Source: DAIDKA01 sp036267975 (GTDB lineage: Bacteria > Pseudomonadota > Gammaproteobacteria > Steroidobacterales > Steroidobacteraceae). Taken from it: 64,000 bases of DNA. The stretch is taken from positions 1 through 64,000 of the forward strand of contig DATAVA010000041.1 of assembly GCA_036267975.1 (NCBI GenBank). Reading direction: 5' to 3'. Under the pieces are notes generated by a model. The model saw only the letters and a list, made by a program, of their open reading frames with translations. It was not told where the DNA came from and did no database searches. Both the position numbers and the translations under genes were made by a program. Shown piece by piece: positions 25,629 to 33,082 of this stretch (positions are counted from its first letter, which is position 1; each line of letters starts with the position of its first letter).

Positions 25629-26309
25629 TTAGTGCTGGCTTTCCTTGTCGACCAGGTACCGCACCACGCTGATCACATCTTCCTGGCTGTGCATCGAATC
25701 GAGGTTGACCCGGTACTTGCCGTTCACGACGATGCAGGGGGTGCCGGGGACCTGCATGGCCAGGACCTGCGCGTCGGCGTTTTTCATTTTCACATCGATA
25801 TTGAAGGAACGAGCGGTGGCGAGGAACACATCGGGCTTTACGCCTGTCAGGCGTTCGTAGCACTTCGCTGCATCCTCGATGGTGGGCTGCGGGATCTTCA
25901 GGCGCCCGGTGGTGGGGTCAACGGTCGCGAGCTCGCCGTTTTTCCACACCGCATCGAATATCGCCTGGTGGGTACGTGATGAAATGCCCAGCGCCTGCGC
26001 GGTGAAGTAGGCGCGCTGCAACATCACCCAGTCTTCTTCGGGCTTGAAGGAGGCAGGCAGGAAGACCATTTGCGCATTCGCCGGCAGGCTGTGTTCCAGG
26101 GCTGCGATCACGGGCTGAAAGCCGTTGCAGGCGGGGCAGCCGTACGAGAACACTTCCATGACCTCGACCTTTCCGGCCGGCACATTGGTGTGCTGCGCCG
26201 GAGTGATGACGTCGTAATTGGTGCCCTCGGTCCAGGTCTGGGCGGCCTGGGCGAGGGGCGCCAGCATCACGATCAGCACACCGAGCAGTGCCACGCGGAA
26301 AAGCTTCAT
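25629..26309 (-). CDS. dsbA: DsbA-like periplasmic thiol:disulfide oxidoreductase
   Basis: A 226-residue protein with a signal peptide (LFRVALLGVLIVMLAPLAQA) and a thioredoxin fold with an inserted helical domain. The active site is CPAC in FSYGCPACNGF, whereas E. coli DsbA has CPHC. The cis-proline loop reads VPGTPCIVVNGKY, with a cysteine after the proline. AGGAG lies 7 bases before the ATG. It follows the aldo/keto reductase by 11 bases. It is likely to introduce disulfides in exported proteins; the altered active-site dipeptide may change its redox potential. Confidence 0.88.
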   Translation of the reverse strand: MKLFRVALLGVLIVMLAPLAQAAQTWTEGTNYDVITPAQHTNVPAGKVEVMEVFSYGCPACNGFQPVIAALEHSLPANAQMVFLPASFKPEEDWVMLQRAYFTAQALGISSRTHQAIFDAVWKNGELATVDPTTGRLKIPQPTIEDAAKCYERLTGVKPDVFLATARSFNIDVKMKNADAQVLAMQVPGTPCIVVNGKYRVNLDSMHSQEDVISVVRYLVDKESQH

Positions 26310-26320
26310 GGGATTTTCTC

Positions 26321-27325
26321 CTACTTGCGCGCCGCGGCTCCGGCGGCTGTGGGTGAGGGACGGATGTAGAGGGGCAGGGGAGGCTGGGTCTCGTAGGGAC
26401 CTTCGAGCTTCTGAGACTCTGCGGCCGACAGCTGAGTTCCCAGGGCCTTCACGGAATCGTCGAGATGGTGCAGCTTGCTGGCGCCGACGATCGGCGCACT
26501 GACCCCCGGCTGCGCGAGCAGCCAGGCGACGGCAACCTCGGCCGGGCCGACACCGCGCTGCGCTGCAACCTCGGCGACGACATCGATCACGGCTTCATCG
26601 GCCTTGCGGTTGAAGCGGTTGCGCGCCATGGGCGAATTCGAGCGCACGGTGTGGGTGCGGCGGCTGCCGGCGAGCAGGCCGCCGCCGAGGGGACTGTAGG
26701 GAATCAGGCCGACGCCTTCCTCCCGGCACAGGGGGTTCATTTCGCGCTCTTCTTCGCGGTACAGCAGGCTGTAGTTGTTCTGCATGCTGACGAAGCGCGC
26801 GAGGTGCAGCTGGTCGGCGCGGTACAGCATTTTCGCGAACTGGTAGGCCGCCATGGTCGATGCGCCGATGTAGCGCACCTTGCCGATCTTGACCAGATCG
26901 GTGAGCGCTTCGAGAGTCTCTTCAATCGGCGTCTCGCGGTCGAAACGATGGATCTGGTACAGATCCACGTAGTCCATGCCTAAGCGGGCGAGGCTGTTGT
27001 CGATGGACTCGAAAATGTGTTTGCGCGACAGGCCGCGTTGATTGGGTCCTGGGCCCACCGCCTGGAACACCTTGGTGGCCACCACGGCATCGTCACGCCT
27101 CACGCCGAAGGACTGCAGCGCCTTGCCCAGGATCAGTTCGCTTTCCCCTGCCGAATACACATCGGCGGTATCGAAGAAGTTGATGCCCAGGTCCAGTGCG
27201 CGGCGCACGATGGCGAAGCTGGCGTCCTCGGGCAGCATCCAGTCGGCGCCGCTGCCGAAACTCATGCACCCGAGGCAGATGCGGGAGACTCGAAGTCCCG
27301 AGGAACCGAGGCGGATATAGTCCAT
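26321..27325 (-). CDS. Aldo/keto reductase
   Basis: A 334-residue TIM-barrel NADPH oxidoreductase. It shows MDYIRLGSSGLRVSRICLG (start), the catalytic Asp/Tyr region FFDTADVYSAGESE, the Lys region VVATKVF, the His region DLYQIHRFD and the cofactor region PIVGASKLHHLDDS. ATG 27325 is preferred over 27331 because GAAGG then has proper spacing. It resembles YajO-like reductases of the same group as the second family member at 30588-31619. Upstream of dsbA-HIT-MFS on the same strand, possibly one operon. The substrate is unknown. Confidence 0.92.
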   Translation of the reverse strand: MDYIRLGSSGLRVSRICLGCMSFGSGADWMLPEDASFAIVRRALDLGINFFDTADVYSAGESELILGKALQSFGVRRDDAVVATKVFQAVGPGPNQRGLSRKHIFESIDNSLARLGMDYVDLYQIHRFDRETPIEETLEALTDLVKIGKVRYIGASTMAAYQFAKMLYRADQLHLARFVSMQNNYSLLYREEEREMNPLCREEGVGLIPYSPLGGGLLAGSRRTHTVRSNSPMARNRFNRKADEAVIDVVAEVAAQRGVGPAEVAVAWLLAQPGVSAPIVGASKLHHLDDSVKALGTQLSAAESQKLEGPYETQPPLPLYIRPSPTAAGAAARK

Positions 27326-27373
27326 TGGCATCCTTCACGCACCTGTTGCGGTGCGGATTCTAGCACCGCGGGG

Positions 27374-28465
27374 TTACTCCATCGTCACCAAGACCTTGCC
27401 GCGCGCGTGGCCGGTTTCCTGGTAGCGGATGGCATCGGCGATCTGATCGAGCCGGTACTGGCGGTCGATCACCGGCTTCACTTTGCCGGCCTGCAGCAGG
27501 TCGGCCAGCTGGGCGAGATCCGCCGGATTGGTGTCGGACATGAAGGGCACCAGTTTCTGGTGCACAAACATTGACACAATCAAAGCCTTGGCAAATCCTG
27601 CCAGCGGTCCGGTCCAGCTCCCCTTGCCGGTGTCACCGGCAAACACGTAGATACCATCCGGCGTCATGGCCTGCCGGTAGGCGCTCAAGGGATGATCGCC
27701 GGACATATCGAGGATCAGGTCGTAGCGGATCGTGCCGAGGGTGAAATCCTGACGAGCGTAGTCGATGGCATGATTCGCCCCCAGTGACCGCACCAGTTCG
27801 ATGCTGCCGGCATTGGTCACCGCGCTGACATCGGCACCCATGGCCTTGGCAATCTGCACCGCAAAAGTACCGACCCCGCCGCCTGCGCCATTGATCAGCA
27901 CTTTCTGCCCGGCCCGTAAGTGACCATGGTCGCGCAGGCCCTGCAGCGCGGTGACTGCGGCGACGGGCGTGGCAGCGGCCTGTTCGAAACTCAGAAGCGC
28001 CGGCTTCAATGTCACGGCCGCATTCTCCGGGACGCGCAGGTACTGCGCGTACGTGGCATGAGCGGCGCCGAATACCTCATCACCGGGTTTGAACCGGGTC
28101 ACTCGCTTGCCCACGGCCACCACCGTTCCGGCGAAATCCGTTCCCATCGAAGCGTCATTCGGCGCGCCCCAGCCGCTGCCGGCGCGCATCAGGTACGGTT
28201 CGCCGCGCATGAGGTGCCAGTCCAGCGGGTTGATGGAACTCGCGTGCACCCGCACCAGCAGGCCATGATCGGCTGGCACCGGCCGTTCGACGCGTTCGAT
28301 GCGCACCACATCAGCGGATCCATAGCAGCGGGCGACCGCGGCCTGCATGGGTTGCCGGGGTGCGGTGTCGGGTTCCACGCGGCAGGGCGATGTATGGCTC
28401 AGCGCCACGGCCAGACATGCCATGCCCAGCACGAGCACCACCAGCGCGCAGGCGAGAATGCGCAC
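27374..28465 (-). CDS. Zinc-independent alcohol dehydrogenase / quinone oxidoreductase with N-terminal hydrophobic leader
   Basis: A 363-residue medium-chain dehydrogenase/reductase. The catalytic-domain blocks are VRVHASSINPLDWHLMRG, MGTDFAGTVVAVGKRV and FKPGDEVFG; the NADPH-binding motif is INGAGGGVGTFAVQIAK. The zinc-ligand pattern is absent, as in quinone oxidoreductases. Starting at GTG 28465, 1 base after the preceding stop, gives an N-terminal membrane segment (ILACALVVLVLGMACLAVALS) before the enzyme domain. Upstream in-frame codons overlap the 91-residue gene. The leader is unusual for this normally cytosolic enzyme. It is third in an operon with an ArsR-like regulator. Confidence 0.85.
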   Translation of the reverse strand: MRILACALVVLVLGMACLAVALSHTSPCRVEPDTAPRQPMQAAVARCYGSADVVRIERVERPVPADHGLLVRVHASSINPLDWHLMRGEPYLMRAGSGWGAPNDASMGTDFAGTVVAVGKRVTRFKPGDEVFGAAHATYAQYLRVPENAAVTLKPALLSFEQAAATPVAAVTALQGLRDHGHLRAGQKVLINGAGGGVGTFAVQIAKAMGADVSAVTNAGSIELVRSLGANHAIDYARQDFTLGTIRYDLILDMSGDHPLSAYRQAMTPDGIYVFAGDTGKGSWTGPLAGFAKALIVSMFVHQKLVPFMSDTNPADLAQLADLLQAGKVKPVIDRQYRLDQIADAIRYQETGHARGKVLVTME

Positions 28466-28466
28466 G

Positions 28467-28742
28467 TCACTCGACCTGTTGCAGGATCTTCTCGACGCTC
28501 GCGAGGCTGCTGGCGAACCGCGTGAGATCCGAGCGAATCGCGGCCAGCGCCGCCTGGTTTTCCGACTGCACGGCGACGGCCTTCTCGGCCAGCGTTCGAT
28601 ACAGGGCATCGTTGGCCATGCGCGCCCGTGCCTGAAAGATCGCCGAGAAATACTTCATGCCGAATACCACCAATACGGTCAACGCCAGCGGCCCTATGAA
28701 GATGAGGTACTGCGCTGTCGTCATATCTGCGCCACTAGCCAT
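28467..28742 (-). CDS. Small single-pass membrane protein with coiled-coil tail
   Basis: A 91-residue protein of unrecognised family. One hydrophobic helix (AQYLIFIGPLALTVLVVFGM) near the N-terminus is followed by a charged helical tail (IFQARARMANDALYRTLAEK, then AAIRSDLTRFASSLASVEKI) with heptad-like spacing. ATG 28742 has GGAG 6 bases upstream and overlaps the regulator's stop codon by 8 bases. It sits between the ArsR-like regulator and the membrane-anchored dehydrogenase, so all three are probably co-expressed. It could anchor or tether a partner; that is inference. Confidence 0.7.
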   Translation of the reverse strand: MASGADMTTAQYLIFIGPLALTVLVVFGMKYFSAIFQARARMANDALYRTLAEKAVAVQSENQAALAAIRSDLTRFASSLASVEKILQQVE

Positions 28743-29058
28743 TGGAGTCTCCTGGATTGGGAAGTGATGCCGCTGCCTTCGCGATGAAGGCGGGGTTGAG
28801 TTCAAAACCGAATTTCGTGACCTCGAAAAAATTGAGCGCTTTGCCGTCCGCGGACAGCTCCAGTCGACTGCTCACGAGGCCCGCCGCTTCGAGCTTCTGC
28901 AGATGCAGGTGCAGCAGCGGGCGGCTGATGCCGACCTCGCGGGCCAGCTGGCTGATGTATTGCCGACCATCCGTGGCGAGCATGGCGATGATGCGCAGCC
29001 GGTGCGCGTTGGCCAGCGCCGCCAGCACTGCAAGCAGGCGTTCTCCGGATAGCGCCAA
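28735..29058 (-). CDS. ArsR-like winged-helix transcriptional regulator
   Basis: A 107-residue protein. The HTH reads LLAVLAALANAHRLRIIAML, then YISQLAREVGISRPLLHLHLQKLEAAGLV (in blocks) and a wing (SSRLELSADGKALNFFEV). It probably starts at TTG 29058, which has a TGAGGA ribosome site 5 bases upstream. Directly upstream, 29071-29097 contains three TGTCAG/CTGACA half sites, probably its own operator. It leads the operon with the small membrane protein and the dehydrogenase. The inducer is unknown. Confidence 0.82.
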   Translation of the reverse strand: MALSGERLLAVLAALANAHRLRIIAMLATDGRQYISQLAREVGISRPLLHLHLQKLEAAGLVSSRLELSADGKALNFFEVTKFGFELNPAFIAKAAASLPNPGDSNG

Positions 29059-29070
29059 ATCTAGTCCTCA

Positions 29071-29100
29071 CCTGACATGTGTCAGGATATTCTGACAGGT
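29071..29100. promoter_or_regulatory. Three-half-site palindromic operator
   Basis: CCTGACA (29071-29077) and TGTCAGG (29080-29086) form an inverted repeat with a 2-base spacer. The right arm then pairs again with CTGACA (29092-29097) across 6 bases. The site lies 13-40 bases upstream of the TTG start of the ArsR-like regulator and about 110 bases before the divergent DUF945 gene. The likely ligand is the adjacent regulator. Confidence 0.6.
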
Positions 29101-29211
29101 AGGCGGAAATGTCAATGCCCTGGTGTGCGTGCACTGCGGCAAACGCCACTGTGGGGGGACTCGCGCGCAATTCGCTACACTGCGCGCCGGGGAGTTGGCA
29201 GAGGGCTATCC

Positions 29212-30585
29212 GTGAATACAAGAACAATAAGAAATGTGGTGATCGTCCTGGCCGTGCTGATCCTGGCGTATCCGGGCTTCGCGTGGCTCATCGGCCTGCA
29301 GGTCGAAGCATCGACGCTCAAGGGCGAGCAGCAGGCGCTGGCGGCCTACCCGGGTGCCATCACGATCATCAGTCGGCAATATCAGCGCAGCGTCTTTGGC
29401 GCCACCGAAGTGCTGACGTACGGCCTCGGCACTGAAGTTTCGCGCGCCCTGGCGCCACTGGCAGGGATAACCGATGTGGCGGGGATGCGTATGGTCGTGC
29501 GCAATACCTATCATCACGGTCCCCTGCCGCAGTTTCGAACCGTGGCACTGGCAACCTTCAGCTCTAAGGTCGAATTGCCGCCGCAGCTTGCGACGAAAAT
29601 TCGCGCCTTGCTGGGCGGCGAGCCGATCTTCGAGATCCGGGGCCGGCTCGGATGGTTCGGCGGCACCACCACCGTCGTGACCAGTCCCGGCTACGAGGTG
29701 CACCTTGCGAGCGGCTCCCAGCTCAGCTGGCGTGCGCTGGATGTCAGTTCGAGCACCAACGCGGATCTGTCATCCGCGTCGATCGATGGCAAGCTGGCGG
29801 GCTTCGAGGCGAAGTCCGCGAAACTGCAGGTCCAGTTGCAGGATCTGCAGATCAGTGCCGATTGGAAGAAGGTGTTCGGGGGCATGTGTGCCGGACCCTT
29901 CTCGTTGAAGATAGCCACCGTGAAATGGCTGCCGCAGGCGCCGTCCCCGCCGGGTTCCATCCAGGGGTTTTCCATCGCGGCAAACGGCTCGGTGGACGGT
30001 GACTATTACACCTCCACGGTTCAGTTCGGGGCCGACGCGGTACGCGCATCCGAGTATTCGATCACGCACGCGATCTATGCCATTTCGTTCGAGCACCTGC
30101 ATGGTCCGACACTGGCGAAAATCACCCACGAGGTCCGTGAAATGCGGGCGAAGGCGGATCCGACCGCCCCGCAGTCGCCGGCTGCAGCGCTGGATGAACT
30201 GAAGAAGGGTGCAGTCGAGTTGCTGGTGCATGACCCGGTCATGAACGTTTCGCAAATCGGCTTCGTCATGCCGGAAGGCGCGCTGCGCCTCTCGGCCCGG
30301 GTGTCGGCGCCGGGTCTGAAGCGCGAGGATCTGGACGGTCCGCAGCTTCCGGCTGCACTCATTCAACATCTGAACATCGTGGCCGACCTGCGCATCGATG
30401 CCGCCCTGCTGACACGCCTGCTGGCGAGCAACGCGCGCAAGGACACATTCGCCGCGCAGATCGATGCCCTTGAAAAACAGGGCTACATCAAGCGTGACGG
30501 CGCCGCATTGACGGCGCATGTGACCGTGACGGGCACGAAGATCGCCGTCAACGGCAAGCCTTACCCGCCGGGCTCGGGCGCCTAG
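29212..30585 (+). CDS. DUF945 (YdgA-like) family protein
   Basis: A 457-residue protein with an N-terminal signal anchor (VVIVLAVLILAYPGFAWLIG). The following region has the repeating beta-rich pattern of DUF945: YQRSVFGATEVLTYGL, IEVRNTYHHGP-like VVRNTYHHGPLPQ and FSSKVELPPQL. The C-terminal part has LLTRLLASNARKDTFAAQID and YIKRDGAALTAHVTVTG. It starts at GTG 29212, with GGAG-like bases upstream; longer in-frame starts run into the operator. Its function is not established; E. coli YdgA is an inner-membrane-associated protein. It is convergent with the aldo/keto reductase, with 2 bases between stops. Confidence 0.8.
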   Translation: MNTRTIRNVVIVLAVLILAYPGFAWLIGLQVEASTLKGEQQALAAYPGAITIISRQYQRSVFGATEVLTYGLGTEVSRALAPLAGITDVAGMRMVVRNTYHHGPLPQFRTVALATFSSKVELPPQLATKIRALLGGEPIFEIRGRLGWFGGTTTVVTSPGYEVHLASGSQLSWRALDVSSSTNADLSSASIDGKLAGFEAKSAKLQVQLQDLQISADWKKVFGGMCAGPFSLKIATVKWLPQAPSPPGSIQGFSIAANGSVDGDYYTSTVQFGADAVRASEYSITHAIYAISFEHLHGPTLAKITHEVREMRAKADPTAPQSPAAALDELKKGAVELLVHDPVMNVSQIGFVMPEGALRLSARVSAPGLKREDLDGPQLPAALIQHLNIVADLRIDAALLTRLLASNARKDTFAAQIDALEKQGYIKRDGAALTAHVTVTGTKIAVNGKPYPPGSGA

Positions 30586-30587
30586 GC

Positions 30588-31619
30588 CTATTTCACCGGC
30601 GGCGGGCTTCGCTCCGTGAACTGCCGCTGGTGCCAGTACGGATAGGCGAGCGTCGTCTCACTCGCCGCGTCGAGCCGCGCGACCTGCGCCGCGCTCAGAT
30701 TCCAGCCGACCGCCCCGAGATTGTCGCGCAGCTGCTGCTCGTTGCGGGCACCGATGATTACGCTGGAAACCGTCGGGCGCTGTAACACCCAGTTGATCGC
30801 GACCTGCGGAATGCTCTTGCCGGTCTCACCGGCAATCTCCTCGAGGGCATCGACGACCTTGAACAGATGCGCCTCCGGCACCGGCGGTCCGATATCCACG
30901 ATCAGCTGGGTGTTGAGCCGACTGACCGGTGGGCGCGCCTGGCCGCGGCGGATCTTGCCGGTCAGGCGCCCCCAGCCGAGCGGACTCCACACGATGGCAC
31001 CGACGCCCTGGTCGAGCGCGAGCGGCATCAGCTCCCATTCGTAATCGCGGCCGACCAGTGAATAATGGGCCTGGTGCGCGACGTAGCGGCCGAGACCGTA
31101 GCGCTCCGACACGGCCAGCGACTTCATCAGATGCCAGCCGGAGAAATTCGAGCAGCCGATATAGCGGATCTTCCCGGCGGTGATCAGATCATCGAGTGCG
31201 CGCAAGGTCTCCTCGACCGGCGTCGAGGCATCGAAGCCGTGCATCTGGTAGATGTCGATGTAATCGGTGCCGAGCCGCTTGAGACTGGCGTTGCAGGCTT
31301 CGAGCAGATGGAAACGCGACGAGCCGATGTCGTTGGGGCCGGGGCCGGTGCGGAAGGTGGCCTTGGTCGAAATGAGCACCTCGTGGCGCCGGCCGCGGAT
31401 TGCGGTCCCGAAAACTTCCTCGGCGCTGCCGGCCGAATAGACATCGGCGGAATCGAACAGGGTGAGACCTGACTCCAGGCAGATCGATATCATGCGCGTG
31501 GCTTCCGCGACACCGGTCGTGCCGAAGGCTTCGAACGCGCCGGCGCCGCCCATGGTGGCGGTGCCGAAGCTCAAAACCGGAACCTTCAGTCCCGAGCGGC
31601 CCAACTGTCGATATTCCAT
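30588..31619 (-). CDS. Aldo/keto reductase (second copy)
   Basis: A 343-residue aldo/keto reductase. Family blocks are MEYRQLGRSGLKVPVLSFG, LFDSADVYSAGSAEEVFG, VLISTKATF, DIYQMHGFDASTPVEET and SSVIIGARNEQQLRDNLGA. The ATG at 31619 has GGGAG 6 bases upstream; earlier in-frame starts lack it. It shares layout with the enzyme at 26321-27325 but is clearly divergent, so it is a paralogue rather than a recent duplicate. The substrate is unknown. Confidence 0.92.
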   Translation of the reverse strand: MEYRQLGRSGLKVPVLSFGTATMGGAGAFEAFGTTGVAEATRMISICLESGLTLFDSADVYSAGSAEEVFGTAIRGRRHEVLISTKATFRTGPGPNDIGSSRFHLLEACNASLKRLGTDYIDIYQMHGFDASTPVEETLRALDDLITAGKIRYIGCSNFSGWHLMKSLAVSERYGLGRYVAHQAHYSLVGRDYEWELMPLALDQGVGAIVWSPLGWGRLTGKIRRGQARPPVSRLNTQLIVDIGPPVPEAHLFKVVDALEEIAGETGKSIPQVAINWVLQRPTVSSVIIGARNEQQLRDNLGAVGWNLSAAQVARLDAASETTLAYPYWHQRQFTERSPPPVK

Positions 31620-31681
31620 ACGATGCTCCCACGCTGTTCCGGACTGGTGCTCGCACGAATATAGCATCCGCCCTATCGACG

Positions 31682-32155
31682 CTACTCAGCCCCCATTTGC
31701 GTTTTGAGCGCCTCCAGCGAGACGCGCCACCAGTTGGCAACGTGTTGCAGGGTGGCGGCTTCCGGGAAGCCATGGCGTGCGACATGCGGCTGCGGGATGG
31801 TGTCCCAGGCGCGATGCTCGACGCTGATACGCGTCTCCTGACCGACGCCCTCGAATCGCACCTCGACCTCCGTGGCCTGTTCGGGCGCGAAGCTTGCCTG
31901 GCGCCAGCTGAACACCAGCCGTGCGCCGGGTTCCCAGGTGCGGATGCGCCCGATCTCGAATTGCGCGCCGCTGGCGAGGGTGGTCCACAGCCGCCCGCCG
32001 GCATGCGGTTCGAAGGCGAGGGTGCCATCCCCTTCGGCCGTCACGGCGAACAGGCCGTTGGAACGCCACCAGGAACCGATTTCGCGGGTGAAGACCTCGA
32101 AAGCTGTGCGCGGTTCGACCGGAACCCGCAATGAGACCAGCACCCTGGAACTCAT
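31682..32155 (-). CDS. SRPBCC (AHSA1-like) domain protein
   Basis: A 157-residue START-like protein. Blocks include LRVPVEPRTAFEVFTREIGSW, FEPHAGGRLW, IGRIRTWEPGARLVFSW and TEVEVRFEGVGQETRISVEHR. Such proteins bind small hydrophobic ligands or assist Hsp90-type chaperones; family members next to ArsR genes are very common. ATG 32155 overlaps the ArsR stop by 4 bases. It is last in the VOC-ArsR-SRPBCC operon. Confidence 0.88.
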   Translation of the reverse strand: MSSRVLVSLRVPVEPRTAFEVFTREIGSWWRSNGLFAVTAEGDGTLAFEPHAGGRLWTTLASGAQFEIGRIRTWEPGARLVFSWRQASFAPEQATEVEVRFEGVGQETRISVEHRAWDTIPQPHVARHGFPEAATLQHVANWWRVSLEALKTQMGAE

Positions 32156-32484
32156 TTGCGCGTTTTCTGGATATGCGTTTTGAAAGCGCGCAATTGCCGT
32201 ACCCACTGATCCTCGGTCTGCGCCAGCCAGCTGATCAGGTCATCCATGGGCTCGCGGCTGAGGCGGTAGACGCGCACGCGCGAATCGAGCGGGTCGCGGT
32301 CCTCTTCCACAAGCCCGCTTTCACGCATGGTGCGCAGGTGGCGGCTCATGGCCGGGAAGGAGAGTGCCGCAGCCACGGCGAGTTCGCCCGCGCGCCGCGG
32401 CCGTTCACGCAGCAGTTCGACGACCCGGCGCCGATTAGGATCGGCGAGCGCGGACAACGTCCGATCGAGGTTGCTCGCCCTCAC
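32152..32484 (-). CDS. ArsR-family transcriptional regulator
   Basis: A 110-residue winged-helix protein: LDRTLSALADPNRRRVVELL, RRAGELAVAAALSFPAMSRH, LRTMRESGLVEEDRDPLDSR and a wing leading to RVYRLSREPMDDLISW. No metal-binding cysteine motif is visible, so it belongs to the SRPBCC-linked (SdpR-like) group rather than metal sensors. It starts at GTG 32484, overlapping the VOC stop by 4 bases (GTGA). Confidence 0.9.
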   Translation of the reverse strand: MRASNLDRTLSALADPNRRRVVELLRERPRRAGELAVAAALSFPAMSRHLRTMRESGLVEEDRDPLDSRVRVYRLSREPMDDLISWLAQTEDQWVRQLRAFKTHIQKTRK

Positions 32485-32945
32485 GTGAATTTCTTGAACT
32501 TGAAGCCGGTGGCCTGCTCCATCTCCTGGGACGACACCTGGCGCACGGGCTGTGAGAAGTTCCAGCGATGGCCATCCGGATCAATGGCGGCATAGGTGCG
32601 CTCGCCATAGAACTGCTCCTTCGGCTCCGCGATGATGGTCGCGCCCGCCTGGCGGGCGCGCTCGCAATGCTCATCGATGCCCTGCTCGATGCGCACGTGG
32701 ATGCGCTGCGTGTTGCTGCCGCCCAGGTTCGCCGGACTGCGCGCCCAGTCGGCGAACTCATTGCTGATCATGATCACCCCGTCGCCATGGCTCATTTCGG
32801 CATGCACGATGTTGTCGCGGGAGTCGTACAGCACCGCGCTGGCATCGAAACCGAATGCGCGCTGCAGCCACTGCATCGCTGCGCGGATGTCCTTGTAGAT
32901 CACGGAAGAGATGAAGGCCGGGCGGCGCGGTATGGGGGCGGACAT
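32481..32945 (-). CDS. VOC (glyoxalase/bleomycin-resistance-like) family protein
   Basis: A 154-residue protein with two beta-alpha-beta-beta-beta modules: AFISSVIYKDIRAAMQWLQRAFGF, then IVHAEMSHGDGVIMISNEF, and second-half blocks IHVRIEQGIDEHCERARQAG and YAAIDPDGHRWNFSQP. It resembles PhnB-like members. The ATG at 32945 is preceded by AGGTG and an AT-rich promoter. It heads the operon with the ArsR and SRPBCC genes. The substrate is unknown. Confidence 0.88.
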   Translation of the reverse strand: MSAPIPRRPAFISSVIYKDIRAAMQWLQRAFGFDASAVLYDSRDNIVHAEMSHGDGVIMISNEFADWARSPANLGGSNTQRIHVRIEQGIDEHCERARQAGATIIAEPKEQFYGERTYAAIDPDGHRWNFSQPVRQVSSQEMEQATGFKFKKFT

Positions 32946-32977
32946 GGCGGCACCTGTTTATTGCAGAAATGGGAAAT

Positions 32978-33007
32978 ATTTAACGATATATGCAATTAGA
33001 ATGTCAA
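32978..33007 (-). promoter_or_regulatory. Promoter of the VOC-ArsR-SRPBCC operon
   Basis: On the minus strand an exact TTGACA (33007-33002) is followed after 18 bases by TTAAAT (32983-32978), in an AT-rich island. The -10 box ends about 32 bases upstream of the VOC start codon. The AT-rich spacer could carry the ArsR operator. Confidence 0.55.
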
Positions 33008-33034
33008 GCGCCCTGCCGCTACCGATATTCTCCC

Positions 33035-33065
33035 TTGCACCTGACCTAAGGTCGGCCTTTAGGGT
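33035..33065 (+). promoter_or_regulatory. MerR-type promoter with palindrome in a 19-base spacer
   Basis: TTGCAC (33035-33040) and TAGGGT (33060-33065) are separated by 19 bases, the lengthened spacing typical of MerR-activated promoters. The spacer contains a perfect inverted repeat, GACCT-A-AGGTC (33043-33053). It ends 17 bases before the GTG start of the MerR-type fusion gene, implying autoregulation. Confidence 0.65.
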
Positions 33066-33082
33066 GCCCGTGGAGGACGACA

